From an uncultured Eubacteriales bacterium (GTDB taxonomy: Bacteria > Bacillota > Clostridia > Oscillospirales > Acutalibacteraceae), in NCBI GenBank assembly GCA_948968885.1, contig CAREUR010000001.1, positions 1 through 64,000 of the forward strand: a stretch of 64,000 nucleotides of DNA, given 5' to 3'. Positions 8,836 to 17,240 of the stretch are shown here, one piece after another. Every line of letters starts with the position of its first letter. Positions within the stretch are counted from its first letter, which is position 1. The notes under the pieces were generated by a model, which was not told the origin of the DNA, searched no databases, and saw only the letters and a program-made list of their open reading frames with translations. The position numbers were made by a program, and so were the translations under genes.

Positions 8836-8880
8836 AGGCCGCGCGGTATAGTGCGGCCTGTGCTATTTGTTTTTATTTTT
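8836..8880 (+). terminator. Intrinsic terminator after lysS
   Basis: Stem AGGCCGCGC (8836-8844) with GTGCGGCCT (8851-8859), loop GGTATA, then a T-rich tail (TTTGTTTTTATTTTTT). The apical 14 bases GCGCGGTATAGTGC (8841-8854) are identical to those of the hairpin at 57706-57719. Confidence 0.85.
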
Positions 8881-8923
8881 TAACCGAGCTATGGCTTTAC
8901 TTCTTAAGCGTAGCTTGGTTTTT

Positions 8924-9148
8924 TTATTGTGATTTACGCCTCTTGTATGGCTTTGGATCATCGGTTAAGTCGGCCAAGTAGTCCATGCTTGTGTCCAGCG
9001 CCAGTGCCAACCGTTTACACTGCTCAAACGTTAGATGCCTACGTCCATTTTCTAATTTGGAATAATCGCTTTGGTCTATGCCCGTTAGATGCTGCATTTT
9101 TATTTGCGTAAAACCTTTTTCCTTTCTCAACTTTTTCAGTTTGCTCAT
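8924..9148 (-). CDS. Small XRE-family helix-turn-helix regulator
   Basis: Protein of 74 aa consisting almost only of a Cro/CI-type HTH: LKKLRKEKGFTQIKMQHLTG, IDQSDYSKLENGRRHLT, FEQCKRLALALDTSMDYL, with a basic tail. It probably represses a nearby promoter. It is divergent from the cysteine-rich mini-protein gene at 9230, whose -35 box overlaps this start codon, so the simplest reading is autoregulation plus control of that neighbour. The start codon at 9148 is ATG with a GGTGATG-like ribosome site upstream. Confidence 0.85.
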   Translation of the reverse strand: MSKLKKLRKEKGFTQIKMQHLTGIDQSDYSKLENGRRHLTFEQCKRLALALDTSMDYLADLTDDPKPYKRRKSQ

Positions 9149-9177
9149 TTACATCACCACAAACATTATGGTATAAT
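9148..9177 (+). promoter_or_regulatory. Promoter of the cysteine-rich protein, overlapping the XRE start
   Basis: TTTACA (9148-9153) and extended -10 TGGTATAAT (TATAAT at 9172-9177) are 18 bases apart. The 7-mer GACCTAT occurs at 9179-9185 and 9204-9210, just downstream, 25 bases apart: candidate regulator half-sites. Confidence 0.55.
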
Positions 9178-9229
9178 TGACCTATTAATATTAGGGTGTT
9201 TTAGACCTATAACCATTGGAGTGATTATT

Positions 9230-9412
9230 GTGAAAACCATCAAGTGCGAAAATTATTTTTGCGTTTATTTTTGTGAGGGGATGTGTCGGTTGGAGCAGCT
9301 TGATTTGTCGATAACCGGGGCGTGCTGCTCCTGCATCTACGTTGACATTGACGAGACATATTTAAATCGGCAGCGCGAAAAATTGCTCAGCTCGTTGCGG
9401 TTTTATGAGTAA
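9230..9412 (+). CDS. Cysteine-rich mini-protein
   Basis: Protein of 60 aa. Cysteines lie at 6, 11, 15, 19, 32, 33 and 35 (pattern C-x4-C-x3-C-x3-C-x12-CC-x-C), which suggests a small metal-binding or disulfide fold. I recall similar unnamed short proteins in Clostridia (with ends like GACCSCIYVDIDE) but no function. The start is GTG 9230, six bases after GGAGTG; a longer frame from 9089 overlaps the XRE gene and has no ribosome site. It has its own promoter in the divergent spacer and no downstream partner on the same strand. Confidence 0.7.
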   Translation: MKTIKCENYFCVYFCEGMCRLEQLDLSITGACCSCIYVDIDETYLNRQREKLLSSLRFYE

Positions 9413-9434
9413 AAAAATTTTGTGCGCTTCTATT

Positions 9435-10103
9435 CTATAAGAAGTATCTGATTATCGCCAAAACCACCAGTATGGCGCCGGAGAGGAGCATAAAGATTTT
9501 GGGGTCTGCTTTTTTTTTTGCTGTCAGCTTTTGGCCACAGAATATGCCTAAGCTCAAGAAGATAAACTGGCACATGCCGACCATCACGGGGACGAAAAAA
9601 TTGTTGATGCCCGAGACTGCACTACTTATTCCGGCACCAAAAGAGTCTATGGAGAGCGCGACGCCCATATACAGCGATTCTCTTATGCCCATTATTGCTG
9701 CGGAGTCCGCTTTGCTGCCGTTTTCATAAATCTCGTTGCGGATTATTTTTATTGTGAGGCCCAGAGGTTTTAGCACTATTTTCCAGATCTTTCTTTGCGG
9801 TCTTTGAACCTCTGGCTCTGGCTCTACCTCCCCTTCTTTTTTGCTTAGCGCTTGGATTATTATCACCACGCCCAGCACGCCTAACATTCCGGAGCCTATC
9901 AGCTTGGCCAGTTGGTCTGGCAAAAACAGCACTATTATGTTGCCGATGCCTATTGCTGCGGCTGTGAACGCTAGCGAGATCAGGCTGATTATGACTTTGG
10001 GCAGTAGCGGGACTTTTTTGCCTCTTAGGCCGTACGACACGCCGATGCCCAGTGCGTCCATGCTGAGCGATATTGCTAGCAGGATTCCCGACAAGATCCA
10101 CAT
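9435..10103 (-). CDS. ytaF: Sporulation membrane protein YtaF (MntP-like)
   Basis: Protein of 222 aa with about six membrane segments arranged as two related halves, each carrying an intramembrane aspartate motif (LAISLSMDALGIGVSYG near the N-terminus, GVALSIDSFGAGISSA in the second half). This is the MntP/YtaF fold; the length and the charged insert between the halves (about residues 88-125, KKEGEVEPEPEVQRP) match YtaF of spore formers better than the manganese exporter MntP. The role in sporulation is known only by association. It is convergent with the cysteine-rich protein gene, leaving 22 bases between stops. Confidence 0.8.
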   Translation of the reverse strand: MWILSGILLAISLSMDALGIGVSYGLRGKKVPLLPKVIISLISLAFTAAAIGIGNIIVLFLPDQLAKLIGSGMLGVLGVVIIIQALSKKEGEVEPEPEVQRPQRKIWKIVLKPLGLTIKIIRNEIYENGSKADSAAIMGIRESLYMGVALSIDSFGAGISSAVSGINNFFVPVMVGMCQFIFLSLGIFCGQKLTAKKKADPKIFMLLSGAILVVLAIIRYFL

Positions 10104-10248
10104 TCAACTCACCTCGAATATATTTTTATCTAATATATGCGGGCCTCGCCATATTGGTTTATGCGCTCGTGCTGCGATCATAACTTTTGCCTTTTGTGAA
10201 TATACTTCTTTATGGACAACATTTTTGAGCGTTTAAGGGGTTGACTTG

Positions 10249-12873
10249 ATGGACTGGCACAATTTAAATGCGGGCGACGTTTTGAAAAAATTTAAAGTCG
10301 ATGAAAACATAGGTCTAAACAATATTTCTGTTGCGCAAAAGCAGATAAATTGCGGCAAGAATATTTTGAAGGAGAAGAAGTCTAAGAGCGTTGTGGCAAA
10401 GTTTTTTGAGCAATTTTCGGACTTTATGGTGATTGTTCTTTTGATTGCGGCGGCTATTTCTTTTGTGACCTCGGCTGTTAAGGGGAATCGCGACTACATC
10501 GATTCTATCATCATCCTTTTCATCGTCATCATGAACGCTATCATCGGCGTTGCGCAGGAGTCTAAGGCCGAGAAGGCTATTGATGCCTTAAAAAAATTGT
10601 CTTCGCCTAAGGCGCATGTTATTCGGGCGGGCAAGAAGGTCATTGTGCCTTCGGAGGAACTCGTTCCTGGCGACATTTTGCTCCTGCACAGTGGTGACTT
10701 GGTTCCCGCTGACGCCCGGCTTATTGAAAGTTTTAACTTGAAGGCCGAGGAGTCCTCTTTGACGGGAGAGTCTTTGTCTGTTGAGAAGGATGCGGGGCGG
10801 ACTTTTTCCTCTGGTGCCACTTTGGGCGAGCGTCGCAATATGGTTTTTTCTACTAGCACCATAACGGCGGGGCACGGCAAGGCTATTGTTGTCGAAACCG
10901 GCATGAATACTCAGGTTGGAAAGATCGCTGGGATGATTATTAATGAGAATTCTTTTCAGACTCCTCTACAGTTAAAGCTCGAAAAAACCAGCAAAGTCCT
11001 TGGGATCTGCGCTATTGCCATTTGTGCCGTTATTTTCTTGCTTGGCGTTATTGAGAAAGTCCCGCCTTTTGAGATGTTCATGATAGCTATAAGTCTGGCT
11101 GTGGCGGCGATTCCGGAAGGTCTGCCGGCTGTGGTTACCATCGTTTTGGCTATGGGCGTTCGCAAGATGGCCGAAAACCGCGCCGTGATAAGGAAGCTCC
11201 CCGCTGTGGAGACGCTTGGCAACGCGACCGTGATTTGCTCCGACAAGACCGGCACGCTGACGCAGAACAAGATGACGGTTACGCAAATTTGCGCCGAGGA
11301 CGGAAGGATAAATTTTTCTTCGGAGCTTGGCCAGAAAATCCTGACGCTGGGCGCTTTGTGCAATAATTCCTCCGTTACATACACAAACAAGGAGTTTCGC
11401 GCGGTTGGCGAGCCCACCGAGAGTGCGATCGTTTTGGCGGCCGCCGAGAATGGCAAGGTTAAGACTGACCTTGATAGGGAGTTTCCCAAAAAGTACGAGA
11501 TTCCTTTTGCCTCCGACAGAAAGCTCATGACCACTGTTCACAAGCTGCCCAGCGGCAAGTTTCGCGTCATTACTAAGGGCGCGCCGGATTTCCTTTTGGA
11601 TCGCTCTTCTTTGTGCAACGGGAGGCCCTTTTCCGCCGACTTAAAGCGCAAAGTTCGCATTCAAAACGAGAACATGGCAAAGTCCGCTTTACGAGTTTTG
11701 GCCATTGCCTTCAAGGACGTCGACAGCATCCCGCATTCACAGAGTGACGTTGAAAATGGTTTGAATTTTTGCGGGCTGATCGGTATGCTGGATCCGCCCC
11801 GTCCTCACGTTAAGCTGGCTGTTAGGGAGTGCAAAAGCGCCGGCATAAAGCCCGTTATGATAACTGGCGACCACATCATCACCGCCAAGGCTATTGCACG
11901 CGACTTAGGTATTTTGTCCGACAGCGACAAGGCTATTAGCGGCGCTCAGCTCGAGAAAATGAGTCAAGACACGCTTGAGAAGGACATTTTCGACTATTCG
12001 GTTTTTGCTCGGGTCTCTCCCGAGCACAAGGTTCGCATTGTGAAGGCATTCAAGAAGCACGGCGAGACCGTTGCCATGACGGGTGACGGTGTGAACGATG
12101 CTCCTGCTTTGAAGGCGGCCGATATTGGCTGCGCTATGGGGATCGCGGGGACTGACGTTGCCAAGAACGCCGCTGACATGATTATGACGGACGATAATTT
12201 TTCTACCATTGTTGAGGCGGTGCGGCAGGGGCGCGGGATTTTTGAGAATATCAAAAAGAGTGTGCATTTTTTGATTTCTACCAACATTGGCGAAATTATC
12301 ACTGTTTTGACCGCTTTTCTACTCAAGCTGCCCTCGCCTTTGCTGGCTATTCAGCTTTTGTGGATAAATTTGGTTACCGACTCCTTCCCGGCTTTGGCGC
12401 TTGGTGTGGAGCCCGTTGACAACGAAATTATGAATCACAAGCCGCAGGGCAAAAACGCTGCACTTTTTTCTCGCGATGGTTGGCGCAAAATCGTCATTGA
12501 GGGCTGCTTTATTGGTGCAATTTCGTTTTTGGCTTTTAGCATTGGTCGCGTGTTTTTTGACGTCTCTAAAACGCCCATAATCGGTCGCACTATGGCTTTT
12601 GCCGTTTTGAGTTTGTCTCAGCTTTTTCACTCCTTTAACGTTCGGAGCGAGAAGTCTTTGCTCAAGATTGACATTCTCTCTAACATGAAGCTCGTTTACT
12701 CCTTCTTCCTTGGCATCATTCTGCAGGTTGCGGTCATTTCGGTGCCGGCTCTTGCCGTGATATTTAGGACCGCCAACTTGAACTTTGTGCAATGGCTGAT
12801 TGTCGCGTTGCTTTCTGCCTCGCCCATACTGGTTGTTGAATGCGAAAAAATGCTCCTAAACCGTAAATCATGA
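10249..12873 (+). CDS. Calcium-type P-type ATPase (P2A/PMCA-like)
   Basis: Protein of 874 aa. Motifs in order: N-terminal cation ATPase domain, actuator TGES (SSLTGESLSVEK), ion-site helix VAAIPEGLPAVV, phosphorylation site DKTGTLTQNK with the aspartate at D332, KGAPDFLL nucleotide-binding region, TGDH, hinge GDGVNDAPALK, and a C-terminal transmembrane domain with NLVTDSFPALALGVEP. These match bacterial calcium-translocating ATPases that pump Ca2+ out of the cell. ATG 10249 lies eight bases after AAGGGG; an in-frame TTG three bases earlier is possible. It is a single-gene unit between ytaF and rpsO. Confidence 0.93.
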   Translation: MDWHNLNAGDVLKKFKVDENIGLNNISVAQKQINCGKNILKEKKSKSVVAKFFEQFSDFMVIVLLIAAAISFVTSAVKGNRDYIDSIIILFIVIMNAIIGVAQESKAEKAIDALKKLSSPKAHVIRAGKKVIVPSEELVPGDILLLHSGDLVPADARLIESFNLKAEESSLTGESLSVEKDAGRTFSSGATLGERRNMVFSTSTITAGHGKAIVVETGMNTQVGKIAGMIINENSFQTPLQLKLEKTSKVLGICAIAICAVIFLLGVIEKVPPFEMFMIAISLAVAAIPEGLPAVVTIVLAMGVRKMAENRAVIRKLPAVETLGNATVICSDKTGTLTQNKMTVTQICAEDGRINFSSELGQKILTLGALCNNSSVTYTNKEFRAVGEPTESAIVLAAAENGKVKTDLDREFPKKYEIPFASDRKLMTTVHKLPSGKFRVITKGAPDFLLDRSSLCNGRPFSADLKRKVRIQNENMAKSALRVLAIAFKDVDSIPHSQSDVENGLNFCGLIGMLDPPRPHVKLAVRECKSAGIKPVMITGDHIITAKAIARDLGILSDSDKAISGAQLEKMSQDTLEKDIFDYSVFARVSPEHKVRIVKAFKKHGETVAMTGDGVNDAPALKAADIGCAMGIAGTDVAKNAADMIMTDDNFSTIVEAVRQGRGIFENIKKSVHFLISTNIGEIITVLTAFLLKLPSPLLAIQLLWINLVTDSFPALALGVEPVDNEIMNHKPQGKNAALFSRDGWRKIVIEGCFIGAISFLAFSIGRVFFDVSKTPIIGRTMAFAVLSLSQLFHSFNVRSEKSLLKIDILSNMKLVYSFFLGIILQVAVISVPALAVIFRTANLNFVQWLIVALLSASPILVVECEKMLLNRKS

Positions 12874-12990
12874 CGCTATTAAGATTTGCTATACATATTT
12901 ACAAACGTGTCTGCGACCTTTAAACAGCATTGGCACGGGACTTTTAGCCTCTCCAAAATTTTGATTTTGATATTTTGCTATACAATATGC

Positions 12991-13019
12991 TTTACAAAAT
13001 CGGTTGAGTGTAGTATAAT
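12991..13019 (+). promoter_or_regulatory. Promoter of rpsO
   Basis: TTTACA (12991-12996), 17-base spacer, TATAAT (13014-13019). It drives the structured rpsO leader about 15 bases downstream. Confidence 0.75.
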
Positions 13020-13034
13020 TAAGGAGACCTAATT

Positions 13035-13084
13035 CACGGATTAAGGATACCGCCCGTTGGGGTGCTTGCCCGCCTTATTCTGTG
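13035..13084 (+). ncRNA. Structured rpsO leader (probable S15 autoregulatory RNA)
   Basis: CACGGATTAAGG (13035-13046) pairs with CCTTATTCTGTG (13073-13084), twelve positions with one mismatch and one G-U pair. The enclosed 26 bases are GC-rich and can form a second short hairpin (GGG with CCC around TGCTT). It sits between the promoter and the ribosome binding site of rpsO. Firmicute S15 mRNAs are known to carry such leaders bound by S15; assignment to that class is by position and shape. Confidence 0.65.
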
Positions 13085-13119
13085 TTTTATGGATTATTTT
13101 TTGAAAAAGGTGAGGCAAC

Positions 13120-13383
13120 ATGTTAAAGTCGGAAAAAACTTCTATTATTGAGACTTATGCTATGCACGAGGGCGACACCGGTTCGCCAGAGGTTCAAATT
13201 GCTCTTTTGACTAAGCGAATTAACGATTTGAACGATCATTTGAAGATTCACAAAAAAGATCATCACTCTAGGCGTGGCCTTTTGAAGATGGTTGGTCAGA
13301 GAAGAAATTTGCTTGGCTATTTGATGAAGTCTGATATTGAGCGGTACCGCGCTATTATTGCTAAACTTGGTATTCGTAAATAA
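13120..13383 (+). CDS. rpsO: 30S ribosomal protein S15
   Basis: Protein of 87 aa, two short of the usual 89. It contains the S15 hallmark runs [24 protein letters not shown] and [21 protein letters not shown], which bind the 16S rRNA three-way junction in the 30S platform. The ATG follows AAAAGGTGAGG. It lies upstream of pnp, the classic rpsO-pnp arrangement, with a hairpin and a 231-base spacer in between. Confidence 0.98.
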   Translation: MLKSEKTSIIETYAMHEGDTGSPEVQIALLTKRINDLNDHLKIHKKDHHSRRGLLKMVGQRRNLLGYLMKSDIERYRAIIAKLGIRK

Positions 13384-13398
13384 TTTTTTCTTGAGAGG

Positions 13399-13422
13399 GC
13401 AGGTGACTTTTGCGTCATCTGC
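13399..13422 (+). terminator. Hairpin after rpsO (partial terminator or processing site)
   Basis: GCAGGTGAC (13399-13407) pairs with GTCATCTGC (13414-13422) over nine positions with one G-U pair; TTATCCGTTTTT follows. The T tract is offset by six bases, so attenuation or RNA processing between rpsO and pnp is as likely as full termination. Confidence 0.5.
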
Positions 13423-13497
13423 TTATCCGTTTTTGGCGGTATTGCTGGAGTTTTCTTTGTTTTTATTTGCCTAGAACATCTGATATAAATCCCGGTT

Positions 13498-13559
13498 TTA
13501 GCAGTGAAACGTGTGTTTTAAGCTGGTTTTGCTCGATTTAACATAGGTTTTATTGCTAA
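13498..13559 (+). promoter_or_regulatory. Long stem in the pnp leader
   Basis: TTAGCAGTGAAAC (13498-13510) can pair with GTTTTATTGCTAA (13547-13559) along all 13 positions, two of them G-U. It lies 56 bases upstream of the pnp start. In other bacteria the pnp leader hairpin is cut by RNase III and used by PNPase for autocontrol; the same role is inferred here. Confidence 0.45.
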
Positions 13560-13614
13560 GCCCTCCTTATGGATTTATGTTTGGATGTTGAATAAATTTT
13601 TTTGGAGGTCTTTT

Positions 13615-15714
13615 ATGTTCGAAAATTACAGAGTTTTTAAAACCGATTTTGCCGGCCGTCCGCTTGTTGTTGAGGCTGGCAAGATGGCACAGCTTGCTAA
13701 CGGCGCTTGTTTGGTGCGGTATGGCGAGACGGTTGTTAATGTGGCTGTTACGGCCACTGCTGAGTCGCGCGAGGGAATTGACTTTTTTCCTTTGTCGGTT
13801 GATTTTGAAGAGAAGATGTACGCTGTGGGGCGGATTCCGGGTTCTTTTTTACGCCGTGAGGGGCGTCCTAGCGAGAAGGCTATTTTGGTTTCTCGTGTTA
13901 TTGACCGGCCTATTCGTCCGCTTTTTCCTAAGGACATGCGCAACGATGTTTCTGTGGTGTGCACTGTTATGTCGGTTGACCCGGATTGCTCTCCTGAAAT
14001 CGCCGCTATGGTCGGCACTTCCATTGCTTTGAGCATTTCGGATATTCCTTGGAATGGCCCCATTTCGGGCGTTAGCGTTGGTTTGATTAATGGTGAGTTT
14101 ATTATTAATCCTGACGCTGAGCAGCGGAAGATATCTCAGATGGCCGTTACGGTGGCTTCTACCGACAGTCGGATTGCTATGATTGAAGCCGGCGCCAACG
14201 AAGTTGACGACGAGACTATGTTTAACGGCATCATGGCGGGGCACGAGGTGAATCAGCAGATTATTGCTTTTATTAAGGGGATTCGCGATGAGATTGGCAA
14301 GGCGAAGTTCGCTTACACCTCGGCTGACCCGGACGCTGCTATGCTTGAGGCGATTAAAAATTTTGCTTGTGAGGATCTGAAAGTTGCTCTTGACACCGAC
14401 GATAAGAAGGTTCGCGATGACCGTCTTGGCCTGATATATCAGAAGGTTCACGAGCACTTTGCACAGACTTACCCGGACGCTGAGGCTTTGATCGACGAAT
14501 GTATGTATCGTGCGCAAAAGAGTATTGTTCGGCGCTGGCTTTTGGACGAGCAAAAGCGTGTGGATGGCCGGGGAATGGACGAGATTCGTCCTTTAGCTGC
14601 AGAGGTTTCTCTTTTACCGCGCGCGCATGGTTCTGGACTGTTTACTCGCGGGCAGACTCAGGTTTTGACCGTGGCTACTTTGGGCTCGATCGGCGATGAA
14701 CAGCTTTTGGACGGCATCGATGGCGAGGTCGAAAAGCGTTATATGCATCACTATAATTTTCCATCCTTCTCCGTTGGCGAAACTAGGCCGAGCCGTGGCC
14801 CTGGTCGCCGCGAAATTGGGCATGGCGCCTTGGCTGAGCGCGCTTTGGTTCCGGTTATTCCCTCTATTGACGAGTTTCCTTATACTATTCGCTTGGTCTC
14901 GGAGGTCGTCTCTTCTAACGGGTCGACTTCTCAGGGTTCCGTTTGTGGCTCTACGCTGGCTTTGATGGACGCTGGTGTGCCTATAACCGCCCCTGTTGCG
15001 GGGATTTCTTGCGGGCTTATTACCGAGGGCGACCGTTTTATGACCATGGTGGACATTCAGGGACTGGAGGACTTTTTTGGCGACATGGACTTCAAGGTCG
15101 CCGGAACTCACCGCGGCATCACCGCTATTCAGATGGATCTTAAGATCGATGGCTTGACGCCGGCTATTATTAAGGAGGCTCTTTTTAAAACTCACCGAGC
15201 TCGCGATTATATCTTGGACGAGGTCATGCTGAAGGTTATTGATCGCCCACGCGCTGAGCTTTCTCCTTATGCGCCTAAGATGCTTTCTACTGTGATTGAT
15301 ATTGAGAAGATCCGCGATGTTATCGGCTCTGGCGGGAAGGTCGTGCAAAAAATTTGCTTGGACTGCGACGTTAAAATCGATATTGAGGACGACGGGCGCG
15401 TGTTTATTTCTGCGCTGGACCTTGACAACTGCCGCCGCGCCTTGGCTATTATTGAGTCCATTGTTAAGGACCCGCAAGTTGGCGACATTTACACCGGGCG
15501 CGTTAGCCGGATTATGGATTTTGGCGCCTTTGTTGAGTTTGCTCCGGGAAAGGAAGGCCTTTGCCATATTTCTCAGCTGGACACCAAGCGCGCCGAGAAG
15601 GTCACGGACACCGTTAAGGTCGGGGACGAGATTATTGTTAAGATTACCGAGATTGACGACAAGGGCCGCGTGAATTTGTCGCGCAAGGCCGCCCTTCTTG
15701 ACAAGAATTCTTAG
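13615..15714 (+). CDS. pnp: Polyribonucleotide nucleotidyltransferase
   Basis: Protein of 699 aa, standard for PNPase. Two RNase PH-type core domains are separated by an all-helical linker; the C-terminus has a KH domain with IRDVIGSGGKVVQKI and an S1 domain (GDIYTGRVSRIMDFGAFVEF, GLCHISQL). It degrades RNA 3'-to-5' with phosphate. The ATG at 13615 follows GGAGG by seven bases; the longer frame from 13585 has no ribosome site. It ends at an intrinsic terminator. Confidence 0.98.
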   Translation: MFENYRVFKTDFAGRPLVVEAGKMAQLANGACLVRYGETVVNVAVTATAESREGIDFFPLSVDFEEKMYAVGRIPGSFLRREGRPSEKAILVSRVIDRPIRPLFPKDMRNDVSVVCTVMSVDPDCSPEIAAMVGTSIALSISDIPWNGPISGVSVGLINGEFIINPDAEQRKISQMAVTVASTDSRIAMIEAGANEVDDETMFNGIMAGHEVNQQIIAFIKGIRDEIGKAKFAYTSADPDAAMLEAIKNFACEDLKVALDTDDKKVRDDRLGLIYQKVHEHFAQTYPDAEALIDECMYRAQKSIVRRWLLDEQKRVDGRGMDEIRPLAAEVSLLPRAHGSGLFTRGQTQVLTVATLGSIGDEQLLDGIDGEVEKRYMHHYNFPSFSVGETRPSRGPGRREIGHGALAERALVPVIPSIDEFPYTIRLVSEVVSSNGSTSQGSVCGSTLALMDAGVPITAPVAGISCGLITEGDRFMTMVDIQGLEDFFGDMDFKVAGTHRGITAIQMDLKIDGLTPAIIKEALFKTHRARDYILDEVMLKVIDRPRAELSPYAPKMLSTVIDIEKIRDVIGSGGKVVQKICLDCDVKIDIEDDGRVFISALDLDNCRRALAIIESIVKDPQVGDIYTGRVSRIMDFGAFVEFAPGKEGLCHISQLDTKRAEKVTDTVKVGDEIIVKITEIDDKGRVNLSRKAALLDKNS

Positions 15715-15738
15715 ATTTTTTAAAATGCTAATACGCTT

Positions 15739-15780
15739 AAAAGGTCGTGTGCAGGCAATGTTCTGCATACGGCTTTTATC
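15739..15780 (+). terminator. Intrinsic terminator after pnp
   Basis: AAAAGGTCGTGTGCAG (15739-15754) pairs with CTGCATACGGCTTTT (15763-15777) around the loop GCAATGTT, with a short T-rich end. Confidence 0.75.
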
Positions 15781-15834
15781 TTTTGGCTTTATAGCTGTGT
15801 TGACAAATTTTGCCTCTTTTTTACATCCCGCCCG

Positions 15835-15843
15835 TGCTATAAT
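15835..15843 (+). promoter_or_regulatory. Extended -10 element upstream of the 15896 gene
   Basis: TGCTATAAT at 15835-15843 is an extended -10. The only good -35-like TTGACA (15800-15805) is too far away (32 bases), so the extended -10 may work alone. Confidence 0.45.
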
Positions 15844-15895
15844 CTTGCTTAACTCAAGGCTGGCACCAGTCCGGCCGCCAGAAAGGAACAAGTTT

Positions 15896-16795
15896 ATGGA
15901 GCAGGAAAAATCAAAGGTTAGCGAATATCACGCGGACTACCGTAGCGCCGGCAAGACCGTCGTCAAGGCCGCCACCATTACAAGCTCAACGCCAGCAAGG
16001 TCAGGGTTAACGTGGCGACACGCAGAAAAAGTACAAGAAAATTTAGCTCAAACACGGGTGCGCTCTCCTAAACCTCGTCAAAATGCCCGTTCTAAGCCTT
16101 CTGATCGCGGCACTATTAAAATTTCTCAAAAAACTAGGCATCAGATCAACATCTATCGATTTCTTTTTGCTGGTGTGACTATGATCCTCGCTATTGTGGG
16201 CATTATCATCTTGCTCTCGGCTGTAAACCGTACCAGCTCGGTCATTAGCGATTCCTCCACTTACGCCAAGTACAACAATTACATTGCACCGGTCGTTATG
16301 CATGATCCCGCTCCCTTTGCCTCCCCGCAGGATGCCGATTCTGACATGGTTGTCTCCTCCTGCATTTGGCGAAATCTCCTTCAGAACGGTGCGGAGGGCT
16401 ACAAGGAGTTCGACGATCAGGGACTAACACTCATGCCGGTTGCAGACGTGCAACGTGCCGCGGTAGATTTATTCGGCAGTGCGGACATCATAAATTGTTC
16501 TGGTGACATTTTCGGCGCATTTTATTCGCACACGGCGGGCGAGGACAATTTTCACATCAGCTCGATCAGCAACGCGGGGACGTTTTTGCCGCATATTGAA
16601 GAAATTCTCGAAAAAAAAGACGAGCTGATTTTGACAGTGTCGTACTTGTCGCGAGAAGATAAATTTTTGAGCCCCGGCGAAGAGAAGGCGCCCGCACCCA
16701 CGCCAGTCAAGCAAATGGTATACAAGCTGAAGCTCGGCGCAGACACCGACAAATACTACATCTCATCGATAGAACCCGTGAAAACTCAGATCTGA
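15896..16795 (+). CDS. Single-pass membrane protein of unknown function
   Basis: Protein of 299 aa. A basic, Ser/Thr-rich cytoplasmic N-terminus (about 85 aa) is followed by one membrane segment at residues 86-110 (IYRFLFAGVTMILAIVGIIILL) and a 190-aa extracytoplasmic domain containing VSSCIWRNLLQNG and DLFGSADIINCSGDIFGAFYS. I do not recognise a named family; type II membrane proteins of this kind are common in Clostridia. ATG 15896 follows AAAGGAAC; the longer frame from 15698 overlaps pnp and is unlikely. It has its own -10 element and is convergent with the small-gene trio, leaving two bases between stop codons. Confidence 0.7.
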   Translation: MEQEKSKVSEYHADYRSAGKTVVKAATITSSTPARSGLTWRHAEKVQENLAQTRVRSPKPRQNARSKPSDRGTIKISQKTRHQINIYRFLFAGVTMILAIVGIIILLSAVNRTSSVISDSSTYAKYNNYIAPVVMHDPAPFASPQDADSDMVVSSCIWRNLLQNGAEGYKEFDDQGLTLMPVADVQRAAVDLFGSADIINCSGDIFGAFYSHTAGEDNFHISSISNAGTFLPHIEEILEKKDELILTVSYLSREDKFLSPGEEKAPAPTPVKQMVYKLKLGADTDKYYISSIEPVKTQI

Positions 16796-16797
16796 CC

Positions 16798-17199
16798 TCA
16801 AATTATCAGGTACATAAGCGCCAAAATCAGGCTCAGGTCGCTGCTTTCGTTCACCAGAATCAGTATCAAAACCAAAACGAGGCTCTTTTCCCTATCATTC
16901 AACAGCGCAGAAAAAATGTTCATTTTGCCGTTTGTTTTAGCCAAAATTTGTTTACCATTAGTATTTTCGTTTAGATTATTTACGTTTTGTATTAAATCTG
17001 GGTCTTTCGTTTGTGCCGAAGTATCGCCATTATGTCTGCATTCTTGCTGATGTTTCGGATTTTCTGTTTTATTTAATTCAATATGCTTTTCACCCGCCGC
17101 GAGGCTTTGTTTGGCGCGCTTTTGCATCTCTTGCACCCGCCGAACCGCCTCCTGCTGCATTTTTTGCATCTCTTCCATGCTTTCAAAATTACTCTTCAT
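16798..17199 (-). CDS. Small protein with hydrophobic C-terminus (trio member 3)
   Basis: Protein of 133 aa. Residues 1-50 are Gln/Glu/Lys-rich and helical (MEEMQKMQQEAVRRVQEMQKR), the middle is Asn-rich and probably disordered, and the last 28 residues are two short hydrophobic stretches separated by a charged turn (VLVLILILVNESSDLSLILALMYLII). The pattern suggests a membrane-attached protein. It follows the two other small genes after 41 bases, so an operon is likely. The ATG follows GAGGTAAC. I do not know a function; I believe similar short proteins occur in Oscillospiraceae, unverified. Confidence 0.65.
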   Translation of the reverse strand: MKSNFESMEEMQKMQQEAVRRVQEMQKRAKQSLAAGEKHIELNKTENPKHQQECRHNGDTSAQTKDPDLIQNVNNLNENTNGKQILAKTNGKMNIFSALLNDREKSLVLVLILILVNESSDLSLILALMYLII

Positions 17200-17240
17200 A
17201 AGTTACCTCGTTTACCGTCATCTCGCCCGGCTTGTGGCCG

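Noticed and set aside
15698..15895. Upstream extension of the membrane protein at 15896
   Set aside because: It would start inside pnp and run through the pnp terminator; the ATG at 15896 has a ribosome site.
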